The notes under the pieces were generated by a model that was not told the DNA's origin, made no database searches, and worked only from the letters and a program-made list of their open reading frames with translations. Positions 1 to 7,629 of a stretch of DNA of 55,483 nt are shown here, in pieces. Position 1 is the first letter of the stretch. Each line of letters begins with the position of its first letter. The translations under genes were made by a program, and so were the position numbers. Where the stretch lies: positions 1 to 55,483 of IMG/VR virus record IMGVR_UViG_3300015192_000002. One strand, given 5' to 3'. The DNA comes from a virus.

Positions 1-113
1 TGCTCGAAAGCCCGCTCCATGAAAGCTTCAAACACGCGAGGGTTTCGGGCGAATGGTTCCGTCCGACCGAGGGCCTGCTGGCACTAATCGGCGGCCTCGT
101 AAAGTGCGTTTAG
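1..113 (+). CDS. 3' end of the GIY-YIG/T5orf172-like gene (second copy)
   Basis: These bases carry the last codons of the gene at 54849-55457, because the window wraps round a circular genome. Bases 14-113 are identical to 55358-55457, ending in the same TAG stop. Bases 1-13 do not align cleanly with 55345-55357, which looks like a low-quality contig end. It is not a separate gene. Confidence 0.85.
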   Translation, partial: LESPLHESFKHARVSGEWFRPTEGLLALIGGLVKCV

Positions 114-139
114 CGACCAAGCGGTTGACTGCTAACAAA
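14..139 (+). repeat. terminal direct repeat, left copy (assembly overlap)
   Basis: This 126-bp stretch is identical to 55358-55483. Since it holds a gene's 3' end that continues seamlessly at the other side, it is best read as overlap of a circular or circularly permuted genome and not as a biological terminal repeat. Unique length is about 55,344 bp. Confidence 0.9.
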
Positions 140-153
140 AACGGCTGTAGAAA
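125..153 (+). promoter_or_regulatory. probable sigma70-type promoter upstream of the sspB-like gene
   Basis: TTGACT (125-130) and TAGAAA (148-153) are separated by 17 bp. They sit in an unusually AT-rich stretch between the converged end of the early rightward genes and the SspB-like gene at 228. It would start a transcript near 160 that could carry the small genes and possibly the late genes. The -10 box is imperfect. Confidence 0.5.
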
Positions 154-227
154 TAGTAGAAGCTGGACGTTGTACGCTCGACGCTGTTCGGTTTTCACCG
201 CGTCGGCCCCATCAAGACAGGTGCGCC

Positions 228-629
228 ATGGGCGACGTGCTTGAGTTCAAGCCGCGCCGGTCCACCACCACCGTTTCCGCTGGTCCGCTGCCCCCGAACG
301 AAAAGCGCGACGCGCTCCTGCGCATCCTCGACACGGGCGTCGCGATGGTGCACCTCGATGCAAGGCTTCCCGGCGTGGCCGTCCCGGCGCAGTACGCTGG
401 CGACTATCACCTGCGGCTGAAGTTCTCCTGGAAGTACCGCATCCACGATCTCGACATCGGTGCGGAGAAGGTGGTCGGCTCGCTGTCGTTCTCTGGCAGA
501 AGCTTCCGCGTCGAGCTTCCGTGGGCAGCCATCTTCGCCATCACCAGCGAGTCCCGCCGGGAGATGTCCGAGCACTGGCTCAAGGATGTGCCGACCGAGC
601 TGGTGCAGGCCAAGCCTGACGCCGGCTGA
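228..629 (+). CDS. SspB-like ClpXP specificity adaptor
   Basis: Predicted adaptor of 133 aa that would bind ssrA-tagged peptides and hand them to ClpXP in the cytoplasm. Residues 38-106 have the SspB pattern: VHLDARLPGV-VP at 41-53, alternating strands, an LSFSG turn at 86-90 and PWAAIFAI at 98-105. The family fold is short, and this length is slightly under that of cellular SspB. The charged tail after residue 110 shows no obvious LRVVK-like ClpX-binding motif, so coupling to ClpX is uncertain. The ATG follows a 70-base untranslated leader after the promoter at 125-153. The gene is far from the integrase, yet the phage attachment site matches ssrA, the gene for the tag that SspB reads. Assignment is by motif reading, not alignment. 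Confidence 0.72.
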   Translation: MGDVLEFKPRRSTTTVSAGPLPPNEKRDALLRILDTGVAMVHLDARLPGVAVPAQYAGDYHLRLKFSWKYRIHDLDIGAEKVVGSLSFSGRSFRVELPWAAIFAITSESRREMSEHWLKDVPTELVQAKPDAG

Positions 630-630
630 A

Positions 631-900
631 ATGCGCCTCCTCCACTACAGCGACAAGCCGCTGGCCGCGACGCCGCGGGCCACCTGGCAGCCGTACAAAC
701 ACAACGGTCGCGGGACGGTCGTGATCCGCTGTCCGTCCTGTGCAAAGGCCATGAGCCTGCCGCACCACCGGATCGACCACGACGGGGTAGTGCTGCAGCC
801 GGTGACCTGCCCGTTTGTGAAGACCGGGCGCTGTACGATGAAGAAGGCCAAGCTCGTGCTGCTCGGCTGGATCGAGCACTGGGCGCAGGCTCCGAACTGA
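631..900 (+). CDS. small Cys-rich protein, possible zinc ribbon
   Basis: 89 aa, starting one base after the SspB-like stop codon, so probably co-transcribed and translationally coupled. Cysteines occur as CPSC near residue 35 and as C-x7-C near residue 62, with a His pair between them, which suggests a metal-binding knuckle. The C-terminus is hydrophobic/aromatic (LLGWIEHWAQ). No family recognised. Confidence 0.6.
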   Translation: MRLLHYSDKPLAATPRATWQPYKHNGRGTVVIRCPSCAKAMSLPHHRIDHDGVVLQPVTCPFVKTGRCTMKKAKLVLLGWIEHWAQAPN

Positions 901-928
901 CTCCCGGCCAGCTTTCCGCGAGGTCTGA

Positions 929-1234
929 ATGGCCGAATCCAAGACCGAGCCGGCGTTCTCGCTCCCTCGCTCGCTCAGCCAGCGTCGTCCGTGGTGGCTC
1001 GCGGCGCTGCTCTCTGGAGTGGGGATCGGGATCGGCGTGGTCGTCACGCTCGGACTGGCCGGTTCGCAGGCGCGCGGGGAGTCGCCCATGCGGTCGTCCA
1101 GCATGACAATGCAGGCTCCGACCGACGCCGAATGGCGAGCACAGATTTCGGCCAAGCTCAACGAGATGGGCGCGCAACAGAACGAGATGGGCCAGCGGCT
1201 CGCGCGCATCGAGGGCCGAATGGAGCGCCGATGA
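929..1234 (+). CDS. single-pass membrane protein with C-terminal coiled coil
   Basis: 101 aa. A hydrophobic segment at about residues 22-44 (WWLAALLSGVGIGIGVVVTL) follows an Arg-rich N-terminus, predicting an inner-membrane anchor. The C-terminal 35 residues are heptad-like (AKLNEMGAQQNEMGQRLARIEGRM). No family recognised. Confidence 0.6.
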   Translation: MAESKTEPAFSLPRSLSQRRPWWLAALLSGVGIGIGVVVTLGLAGSQARGESPMRSSSMTMQAPTDAEWRAQISAKLNEMGAQQNEMGQRLARIEGRMERR

Positions 1235-1256
1235 TTCCGCAGGAAGCCCACGCCCC

Positions 1257-1412
1257 GTGACACTCTCGCGGCTCCGCGCGGCACGCGCGGCGGTCGCTAC
1301 TGTTCTTGCCCTCGGGATCGCGGTGGGGTTGCTGGCGATGGTGGAGCTGCAGCGGCTGGTGGCGGAGGCTGACGATGAGGAACGCGCGCAACGGCCCGAC
1401 GATCGACAATGA
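1257..1412 (+). CDS. 51-aa membrane miniprotein
   Basis: A GTG start at 1257 gives a 51-aa peptide with one hydrophobic helix (about residues 12-30) and an acidic tail. It overlaps the next gene. The presence of several small membrane proteins in a row is the main support; it could be spurious. Confidence 0.4.
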   Translation: MTLSRLRAARAAVATVLALGIAVGLLAMVELQRLVAEADDEERAQRPDDRQ

Positions 1413-1512
1413 GTGGGACACCATCGCGAACTTCGGCGCGCTGTGCACCGCGGTCGCGCTGGTCGCCATCGCCGTTCTCTTCTGGCCTGAAGTCCTGAGC
1501 TTGCTGCCGTGA
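1375..1512 (+). CDS. 45-aa membrane miniprotein
   Basis: Starting at ATG 1375, the peptide has a polar N-terminus and a single strong transmembrane helix (ALCTAVALVAIAVLFW). Its TGA stop overlaps the GTG start of the next gene, the same tight coupling used throughout this cluster. Function unknown. Confidence 0.5.
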   Translation: MRNARNGPTIDNEWDTIANFGALCTAVALVAIAVLFWPEVLSLLP

Positions 1513-1721
1513 ACCTCGTGGAAGCCGCGATGCTCGACCAAGAGCGGCGGATCCTCGCAGCCTCGCCGAAAGACCTCCTCGTCCAGCGTCAGCACGATGA
1601 GTGCAGGTTGTGCGGGGGCAAGGTGACCCGGTGGAATCGGTTCGGCGTCTGCGCCAGCACCCCGCAATGCCGAACGCTCGCCACGAAGGAATGCAAGGCC
1701 AGAAGGAAGGCTCGCGAGTGA
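1509..1721 (+). CDS. small Cys-containing protein
   Basis: 70 aa from a GTG start in a GTGA overlap with the upstream stop. The second half has CRLCGG, then two further spaced Cys and a basic tail ending KARRKARE, compatible with a small zinc finger that binds nucleic acid. No family recognised. Confidence 0.55.
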   Translation: MNLVEAAMLDQERRILAASPKDLLVQRQHDECRLCGGKVTRWNRFGVCASTPQCRTLATKECKARRKARE

Positions 1722-1876
1722 GACGCCTGCGGCTGGTGACCGGCTCCTGCGCGAAGTGTTCCCGCCCGGATCGGGTATGGCCCTTCGCCGGCCGGCTGCT
1801 TTGTGAAGCCGACTGGCGGCAAGCACTCGCGGAAGCCGCGCGCAAGATGGAAGACGAGGCCGCGGCAGCGGCATAG
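1718..1876 (+). CDS. 52-aa CxxC protein
   Basis: GTG start in a GTGA overlap with the previous gene. It contains SCAKC and a later Cys in LLCEADW, a typical minimal zinc knuckle, and ends in a run of alanines (DEAAAAA). No family recognised. Confidence 0.5.
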   Translation: MRRLRLVTGSCAKCSRPDRVWPFAGRLLCEADWRQALAEAARKMEDEAAAAA

Positions 1877-1885
1877 AGGCTCCGA

Positions 1886-2206
1886 ATGGGCCATCCAGAT
1901 CACCAACGGATCGTGCGCCACTGCTCCACCTGCGGCGAGGTGGAGTTCACCGCCGTGCTGGTGGCGGTCGTGATCGACGCGCCTGGGATGGCAGAGCCAC
2001 TGAACCTCACGCCCAACGACAAGCTGCGCATCTGCGACAGCGGCAACCGAGACTGCGATGCGCGATGGACCTTCGTGACGAAGTGCGCGTCGGCACACGA
2101 GTTGTCGCGGAACGCCGGGCCGTGGACTTGGGCCGCGCTTGTGTTCAGGGATGGGCGCGGGTTCACACTGAAGGCCAAGCGGCGCGAGATCGTGGGCATG
2201 GCGTGA
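1886..2206 (+). CDS. hypothetical protein with Cys pairs
   Basis: 106 aa. CSTC near residue 13, C near 50 and 56, and a C near 67 could form one zinc site around a beta-rich core (EFTAVLVAVVID). It ends in a GTGA overlap with the next gene. Function unknown. Confidence 0.6.
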   Translation: MGHPDHQRIVRHCSTCGEVEFTAVLVAVVIDAPGMAEPLNLTPNDKLRICDSGNRDCDARWTFVTKCASAHELSRNAGPWTWAALVFRDGRGFTLKAKRREIVGMA

Positions 2207-2442
2207 CGGTCGAGGCGTCCGTCCTGGCGACGCTCGGCTCGATGCTCGAGCTACTCACCAACCACGGGCCCCGCGCTTGCGGCGACGAGATGGCGCACAA
2301 GGACGGCGATCGACCGATGCTGGAATCGCGGCTCGGAGTGCTCGACAAGGACCGCAGCGCCGGAGTGGATGCCGCGGTCTATCAGTGCTGCTGCGGATGG
2401 GTCCGGTATGAGCGGCTGAGTCCGCCGGGAGTCAGGGGCTGA
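2203..2442 (+). CDS. hypothetical protein
   Basis: 79 aa from GTG 2203, coupled to both neighbours by overlapping stop and start codons. An amphipathic N-terminal helix is followed by CCCGW near the C-terminus. No family recognised. Confidence 0.55.
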   Translation: MTVEASVLATLGSMLELLTNHGPRACGDEMAHKDGDRPMLESRLGVLDKDRSAGVDAAVYQCCCGWVRYERLSPPGVRG

Positions 2443-2690
2443 TGCTGGCCCACCGCACCGCCTACGATCTCGCCCGCCAGCGCTTCCAGGCACAGGACCG
2501 CCGCCTTCGCCACGTTGCCCTCGCTCGTCCGGTGCCGGTCCGGGAGACAGTCGCCAAGCGCCCCGCGGAGGACGTGCCCTTCACTCCGCCCGCAGTCACC
2601 ATCCTCAAGCCCAAGCCCGAGACACCAGAGGACGTGCGCCGGTTCGTGGTGGAGCAATTCAGGGAAGCAGCCCGGAAGAGGAGCGCATGA
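2442..2690 (+). CDS. hypothetical basic protein
   Basis: 82 aa with an Arg-rich first half and a Pro-rich centre; its ATG shares bases with the upstream TGA, and its stop overlaps the next start. No family recognised. Confidence 0.55.
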   Translation: MLAHRTAYDLARQRFQAQDRRLRHVALARPVPVRETVAKRPAEDVPFTPPAVTILKPKPETPEDVRRFVVEQFREAARKRSA

Positions 2691-2986
2691 TCAACGCCCA
2701 CTCGTTCACCGCGCCGACCGTGTCGCCGCTCTCCCTGGCGCCCGCTGCGTCGCTGCGGTTCGGGATCTCCCCCAAGAGCACCGCGGCCTCGCTCCGGCAG
2801 CTTGCGGACATGATCGACTCCGGCGCGGTCACGCTCGATTCGGTCCGGGTGCAGTCCCTCGCCAGCCATGAGGACTGGACGACCACCGTCCTTCGTCTCA
2901 AGCTGTACGAGAGGGCACCGCTCCAGCCGTCCACCGAGGCGGAGGTCAACGCCTTCATCGCGGCGGTGCAGGCCGACCCGTCCTGA
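2687..2986 (+). CDS. hypothetical protein
   Basis: 99 aa, ATGA overlap at the start. The centre reads LRQLADMIDSGAVTLDSVRVQS followed by a beta segment with LRLKLYE, a small alpha/beta layout common in phage accessory proteins. It directly precedes the HNH gene and shares a base with its start. Confidence 0.6.
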   Translation: MINAHSFTAPTVSPLSLAPAASLRFGISPKSTAASLRQLADMIDSGAVTLDSVRVQSLASHEDWTTTVLRLKLYERAPLQPSTEAEVNAFIAAVQADPS

Positions 2987-3324
2987 TGCCTCTCCGGTCT
3001 GCTCATCCCTGCGCCTTTCCGTCTTGCCCCGCGCTAGTCCGTGGCCAGCCCCGCTGCCCTGCGCACACCGTGGCGCGGCCAAGCTCTGCGGCTCGCGGCT
3101 ACGGCTCAGACTGGCAGCGCCTTCGCCTTCGCCACCTCGCGGCCCATCCCGACTGCGGCGAGTGCATAAAGGCAGGGCGCAGCGTGACCGCCACCGACGT
3201 GGACCATGTCCGCCCCCACCGTGGCAACGAGGCGCTCCGGCTCGACCCGGCCAACCTCCAGGCGCTCTGCCATGGATGCCACAGCCGCAAGACCAGCACC
3301 CGCGATGGTGGGTTCGGACGCTGA
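2986..3324 (+). CDS. HNH endonuclease, packaging-associated
   Basis: 112 aa. The HNH core is DVDH (71-74), Asn90 and CHGCH (95-99), with zinc cysteines at 57, 60, 95 and 98. HNH nucleases just upstream of terminase are a known feature of HK97-like cos phages, where they help the terminase cut cos. Position immediately before the small terminase fits that role. The first 30 residues carry extra CPALVRGQPRC cysteines. Confidence 0.85.
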   Translation: MPLRSAHPCAFPSCPALVRGQPRCPAHTVARPSSAARGYGSDWQRLRLRHLAAHPDCGECIKAGRSVTATDVDHVRPHRGNEALRLDPANLQALCHGCHSRKTSTRDGGFGR

Positions 3325-3408
3325 CCGCCAGCCATCCCCTGAAGGGAGGGGGCGGGTCGAATCTCTACGGGACATGGGGCGCGTGACCGCTCCCACCGAA
3401 AAACTCAC

Positions 3409-3430
3409 AAATACGCTTTTCAGTGTATTT
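3409..3430 (+). promoter_or_regulatory. AT-rich stem-loop upstream of terminase (cos or TerS-site candidate)
   Basis: The 134-bp gap 3325-3458 between HNH and terminase genes contains an 8-bp inverted repeat, AAATACGC with GTGTATTT (one G-T pair), around a TTTTCA loop. The surrounding 60 bp are much richer in AT than the genome. HNH/terminase phages usually keep cos or the terminase-binding site here. A promoter or leader hairpin is equally possible. Confidence 0.35.
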
Positions 3431-3458
3431 CGCCCTTTGCAAATTTGAGGTAGCACGA

Positions 3459-3968
3459 ATGCCTGTCCCGCCCGGCTCAACGAAGGCGCGGGTGCCTACG
3501 GCGCTCAAATTGCTCAGGGGGACCCTGAACAAGTCCCGAGAGGCAAAGCAGTCCCGCAGCCCGCCAGCCGTCACGCTGGGCATTCCGGATGCGCCGGATC
3601 ACCTCGACGAAGAGGAGTCGGCGGCGTGGGAGCGGTTCGCGCGGATCCTCTCCCCTCTGCGGGTGTGCGCGCAGGAAGATTTCGCGGCGCTCGAGTCGCT
3701 GGTGACGGCGTGGGTGCAGGTGCAGCGGCTGCGCGCCGAGCTGCGCGCCGATGCGGCAGCCGGGGACAAGAAGCTGACCTACGAGTCGGTCAACGATAAG
3801 GGCGCGACCATGCAGCGCGTCAAGCCTGCCGTGACCGCCCTCAACGAAGTGGATCGGCGCCTCAAGGACTGGCTCGGACGGTTCGGGTTGACGCCGGCGG
3901 ATCGCGGACGGGTGAGCGCGGACACCGATGGGAAGAAAGCCGGGGACAGGGAAGCCGAGTTCGCGTAA
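3459..3968 (+). CDS. terminase small subunit, P27-like
   Basis: 169 aa. The N-terminus VPTALKLLRGTLNKSR matches the P27 small-terminase signature, followed by a helical domain and a C-terminal helix (AVTALNEVDRRLKDWLGRFGLTPADRGRV). ATG 3459 is preferred over the upstream ATG 3423 because of the GAGG motif just ahead and the family's usual N-terminus. It recognises phage DNA and feeds the large subunit, whose gene overlaps it by 41 bp. Confidence 0.82.
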   Translation: MPVPPGSTKARVPTALKLLRGTLNKSREAKQSRSPPAVTLGIPDAPDHLDEEESAAWERFARILSPLRVCAQEDFAALESLVTAWVQVQRLRAELRADAAAGDKKLTYESVNDKGATMQRVKPAVTALNEVDRRLKDWLGRFGLTPADRGRVSADTDGKKAGDREAEFA

Positions 3969-5868
3969 GCCCAAGAGCGCTCGCGTTGAGTTGGGTCCGG
4001 CCTCGCTCGACGCGATCGAGGAAGCCGCCGCGCCGCTGCCGCCGCGGGACGTCCACGTCGCGAAGGCGCTGCAGTACATCGACGATGTTCTCTCGGGCGG
4101 GGTGTTGGCCTGCAAGTACGTCAGGCAAGCCTGCCAGCGGCAACGCAACGACCTCGAGCGCTACAAGGACAGCGCCGTCTTCGCCTTTGACCCGGACCTC
4201 GCCGGCCGCGTCTGTCGCTTCATCGAGCTCCTGCCCCACACGCAGGGGCCGGACGCCAGCGACCTCGAGAACGGGGAGCCGAACTGCGTCGTCCTGCAGC
4301 CGTGGCAGTGCTTCATCCTGACGACGGTCTTCGGTTGGCGGAGGAAGGACACTGGTGGCCGGCGCTACCGCAAGGCATACGTCGAGGTGCCCCGCGGCAA
4401 CGGCAAGAGCTTCCTGCTCTCCGGTGTGGCGATCTACGGGCTGACCTCGGACGGCGAGCAGGGACCCGAGAACTACAGCGCCGCGACCACCAAGGAGCAG
4501 TCGCAAAAGGTGTTCGAGGTGGCGCAGCAGATGCTCCGGCGGAAGCCGGCATTCGCGGCCAAGATCGGCGCGGTCGTCAACGAGCACGCGATCCTGTGCC
4601 CGAAGAACAACGGGAAGTTTTTCGCGCTCTCCAGGGAGGCCGGGCGCAGCGGCGACGGCAAGAACCCGCATGTAGCCGTGGTGGACGAACTGCACGCGCA
4701 CAAGACGCGGGCGATCTACGACGTCCTCAAGACGGCGATGGCGAAGAGGACCGCCTCGCTCTTGTTCGTCATCACGACGGCGGGATTCGACACCTCGGGT
4801 ATCTGCTATGAGGTCCGTAGCTTCTGCGCGAAGATGCTCGCGGGCGAGGCGACGGACGAGTCGCAATTTGCGATCATCTACACGCTGGACGACGGGGACG
4901 ACTGGCTCGACGAGGTCCTCTGGAAGAAGGCCAACCCGAACTGGGGCGTATCGGTACAGCCGGACTCGTTCGCGTCTGACGCAGCCCAGGCCGCGCAGAT
5001 CCCGTCCGAGCAGAACAACTTCAAGACCAAGCACCTCGGCGTCTGGTGCAACGCCGACCGGCCGTGGATGGACATGAAAGCGTGGGACCTCTGCGGAGAC
5101 CCTGCGCTCGACCGGGCCGACTTCACCGGGCAGCCGTGCATGATCGGCCTAGACCTCGCCAGCAAGGTGGACATCGCCGCGAAGGCGTCGGTCTTCTGGA
5201 AAGACCTGATGGTCGAGGTCTGCGGAGCCTGCGGGAATCACGCCGACCGCCATCCGGTGGCGATCCCCGCGAAGAAAGACGCGCCGGGTTTCATCTGCGA
5301 GGCCGCGGCAACGTCCGAATCGAAAGCTGAGCGGCACTACTACCTCTTCGTTGACTCCTATCTACCCGAGGCCAAAATCTCGGAGTCGCGCAATTCGCAG
5401 TACGCCGGGTGGGTGCGCGAGGGGTGCATCACCACCACCCCCGGCGACGTGACCGACTTCGGAGTCATCCGGGACCAGATCATCGCCGACCGTTCCCGAT
5501 TCGATCTGCGTGAGGTCGCCTACGACGAATGGCAGGCCGTCCAGCTTGCGCAGGAGATGGAAGCGTCCGGGTTGAAGACGGTGAAGGTGCCGCAGAACAG
5601 CCGGCACCTCAGCGCGCCGATGAAGGAAGCCGAGGCGCTGGTGCTTTCGCGGCGGCTACATCACGACGGGAATCCGGCGATGCGCTGGATGGTGAGCAAC
5701 GTGGTGGCGCACGAGGACGAGCACGGCATGGTGAGGCCCACCAAGATGGTCCCCGAGAACAAGATCGACGGGCCGGTGGCGTTCTTCTCGGTGATGCGGT
5801 TGGCGATGCTCGTCGGTGCGGACACAACGTCTTCGTATCTCGAGACCGGGGAGCTTCTGACCGTATGA
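3928..5868 (+). CDS. terminase large subunit
   Basis: 646-aa DNA-packaging motor. ATPase: Walker A-like VPRGNGKS at 154-161 and Walker B VVDELHAH at 251-258, with ITTAG (282-286) as coupling motif. The RNase H-like nuclease begins at GLDLASKVD (407-415), where Asp409 is the likely metal ligand. Between nuclease strands there is an insert with Cys432, Cys435, His438, His442 and Cys457 that could bind zinc. Long for the Terminase_1 type partly because of this insert. The start overlaps the small subunit. Confidence 0.95.
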   Translation: MGRKPGTGKPSSRKPKSARVELGPASLDAIEEAAAPLPPRDVHVAKALQYIDDVLSGGVLACKYVRQACQRQRNDLERYKDSAVFAFDPDLAGRVCRFIELLPHTQGPDASDLENGEPNCVVLQPWQCFILTTVFGWRRKDTGGRRYRKAYVEVPRGNGKSFLLSGVAIYGLTSDGEQGPENYSAATTKEQSQKVFEVAQQMLRRKPAFAAKIGAVVNEHAILCPKNNGKFFALSREAGRSGDGKNPHVAVVDELHAHKTRAIYDVLKTAMAKRTASLLFVITTAGFDTSGICYEVRSFCAKMLAGEATDESQFAIIYTLDDGDDWLDEVLWKKANPNWGVSVQPDSFASDAAQAAQIPSEQNNFKTKHLGVWCNADRPWMDMKAWDLCGDPALDRADFTGQPCMIGLDLASKVDIAAKASVFWKDLMVEVCGACGNHADRHPVAIPAKKDAPGFICEAAATSESKAERHYYLFVDSYLPEAKISESRNSQYAGWVREGCITTTPGDVTDFGVIRDQIIADRSRFDLREVAYDEWQAVQLAQEMEASGLKTVKVPQNSRHLSAPMKEAEALVLSRRLHHDGNPAMRWMVSNVVAHEDEHGMVRPTKMVPENKIDGPVAFFSVMRLAMLVGADTTSSYLETGELLTV

Positions 5869-6044
5869 GCGAGACCGCCGATCAGAAGCCCACGCCGCAC
5901 AGGCGATGGCCCGACGCCGCCATGGCGCTGGGCCTCGTGCTGCTCATGGCTGGCGTGTGGCAGGCGCTGCGCGTTCCGGGAATGCTGATCCTCGGAGGCC
6001 TTGCGTCCATCGCGGTCGCGGTGGCGGGAGCGCGACTCGAATGA
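5865..6044 (+). CDS. small two-helix membrane protein
   Basis: 59 aa between terminase and portal, coupled to both by ATGA overlaps. Two hydrophobic stretches (AMALGLVLLMAGVW and MLILGGLASIAVAVAGA) predict a hairpin in the membrane. Small membrane proteins at this site occur in some HK97-like phages, but no function is known. Confidence 0.6.
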   Translation: MSETADQKPTPHRRWPDAAMALGLVLLMAGVWQALRVPGMLILGGLASIAVAVAGARLE

Positions 6045-7438
6045 GCTACCTCGCGCGACTCGTGAGGGGCCAGCCGGAAACGAAGGTGCTCGATGCCTCG
6101 GCGCTGCTCTACGACAACCTCTTCGGCGGGCCTGCGTCGAAGTCGGGCGTTGCCGTCTCGGTGGAGAGTTCGCTCAAGGTGACGGCTGTTCTCGCCTGCG
6201 TGCGCGTGCTCTCGGAGGGGATCGCGCAGCTGCCGCTCAAGCTGTACCAAGAGCGCGACGACGGGGTGAAGCAGATCGCGAAGTCGCACCCGCTCTACAA
6301 GAAGCTCTGGCGCCGCCCGAATGGTTTTCAGACCTCCTTCGAGTGGCGCGAAAGCAAGATGCTGCACGCCTGTCTGACTCACGGCGGATTCGACATCATC
6401 AGCCGCAACGGCGTCGGGGAAGTGCTGGAGTTCCTGCCAGTCATGCCCGGACAAGTGCGGGTGATCCAGAGCGCCGATTACTCGGTGTCGTACGAAATCT
6501 CCAACGGCGCCGGGACGCGGCGCAGCTACCCGAAGGCGTCGATCCTCCACCTGAAGGGGCCGAGCTGGAACGGCTTCTCCGGGCTGGAGGCGATCATCCA
6601 GGCGCGCGAGGCGATCGGGCTGTCCATTGCGGCAGAGGAAAGCCTCGCACGGCTCTACTCGAATGGCGCACGGCCGAGCGGCCTGCTCTCGACGGACAGC
6701 AAGCTCGAGCCGGCGAACCTCGACAAGATCAAGCGGGCTTTTCAAGAGGGCTACGCCGGCCTGCAGAACGCCTTCCGCACCATCGTCCTCGACGCGGGAA
6801 TGAAGTTTTCGCAGATGTCGATGTCCCCGGTGGACAGCCAGACGCACGAGTCGCGCAAGCACCAGATCGAAGAGATTTGCCGGGTCTTCCGGGTGTTCCC
6901 GCAGATGATCGGCTACGGGGACAAGACGAGCACCTACGCCAGCGCCGAGCAGTTCTTTATGGCGCACGTCACGCACACGCTGATGCCGTGGATCGAGCGG
7001 TTCGAGCAGATGCTCGCGGTGCAACTGCTCACCGAGGAAGAATTGGACGCGGGGTACTTCCCCAAGTTCTCGGTCGCTGCTCTCTTGCGCGGCGACGCGA
7101 AGAGCAGGGCGGAATACTACGCATCCGGGATCCTCAACGGCTGGATGACGCGCAACGAGTCGCGCAAGCTGGAAGACCTCGATCCACTGGACGGCCTCGA
7201 TGAGCCGCTCGTCCCGATGAACATGGCGACGCGCGCAGCCGCAGGCGATCCAGCGCCGGGGGCAGGCAAGGCGAACACAAAGATGCTGGCCAGGGCGATT
7301 GCGGATCAGATGGGCGCGCCGGGGCTGGAAGAGAAGATTGGCCGCGTGCTGTCGGCGCGGAACGAAGGAAAGCTGCAGCAGGCGCGGGACCTCCTAGACG
7401 AGGTGCTGCAGCAGGTGGACGCGCAGCAAGACTCATGA
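6041..7438 (+). CDS. portal protein, HK97 family
   Basis: 465-aa ring subunit at the capsid vertex through which DNA enters. It has the HK97 portal pattern: VSVESSLKVTAVLACVRVLSEGIAQLPL, GLEAIIQAREAIGLSIAAEE, the EICRVFRVFPQMIGYG segment and YASAEQFFMAHVTHTLMPWIERFE. The start at 6041 was chosen because MSYLARLV is typical and overlaps the upstream stop; the longer open frame is a shadow. Confidence 0.95.
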   Translation: MSYLARLVRGQPETKVLDASALLYDNLFGGPASKSGVAVSVESSLKVTAVLACVRVLSEGIAQLPLKLYQERDDGVKQIAKSHPLYKKLWRRPNGFQTSFEWRESKMLHACLTHGGFDIISRNGVGEVLEFLPVMPGQVRVIQSADYSVSYEISNGAGTRRSYPKASILHLKGPSWNGFSGLEAIIQAREAIGLSIAAEESLARLYSNGARPSGLLSTDSKLEPANLDKIKRAFQEGYAGLQNAFRTIVLDAGMKFSQMSMSPVDSQTHESRKHQIEEICRVFRVFPQMIGYGDKTSTYASAEQFFMAHVTHTLMPWIERFEQMLAVQLLTEEELDAGYFPKFSVAALLRGDAKSRAEYYASGILNGWMTRNESRKLEDLDPLDGLDEPLVPMNMATRAAAGDPAPGAGKANTKMLARAIADQMGAPGLEEKIGRVLSARNEGKLQQARDLLDEVLQQVDAQQDS

Positions 7439-7629
7439 GCGCAGACGCAGACAGTCGGGTCGAGGAAGCCGAGCGGCGCGCGAGAGATGCTGCGGCCGAA
7501 CTTCTCGAAGAGCGCGCGCTCAACATGCGGGCGAGCGGTATCGAGGCGCAGCGGACCGCCGACGCCGAGGACCGCATCCGGCGGCTGGAGGCGCTGCTGC
7601 GAGCGCACGAGATCGAGGTCCCGACATGA
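7435..7629 (+). CDS. small coiled-coil protein
   Basis: 64 aa, nearly all charged helix (VEEAERRARDAAAELLEERA, then DAEDRIRRLEALLRAHEIE). ATGA overlaps join it to portal and protease genes. It may be a scaffold-like helper of head assembly, judging only from position and helix content. Confidence 0.6.
   Translation: MSADADSRVEEAERRARDAAAELLEERALNMRASGIEAQRTADAEDRIRRLEALLRAHEIEVPT

Noticed and set aside
110-135. TTAGC...GCTAA inverted repeat beside the promoter at 125-153
   Set aside because: Only 5 bp of pairing with a 16-base gap and no T run; not convincing as a terminator or operator.
407-1284. Long minus-strand open frames opposite the SspB-like and small genes
   Set aside because: High-GC shadow ORFs: Arg/Ser/Ala-rich, no ribosome sites, and opposed to genes with clear family signatures.
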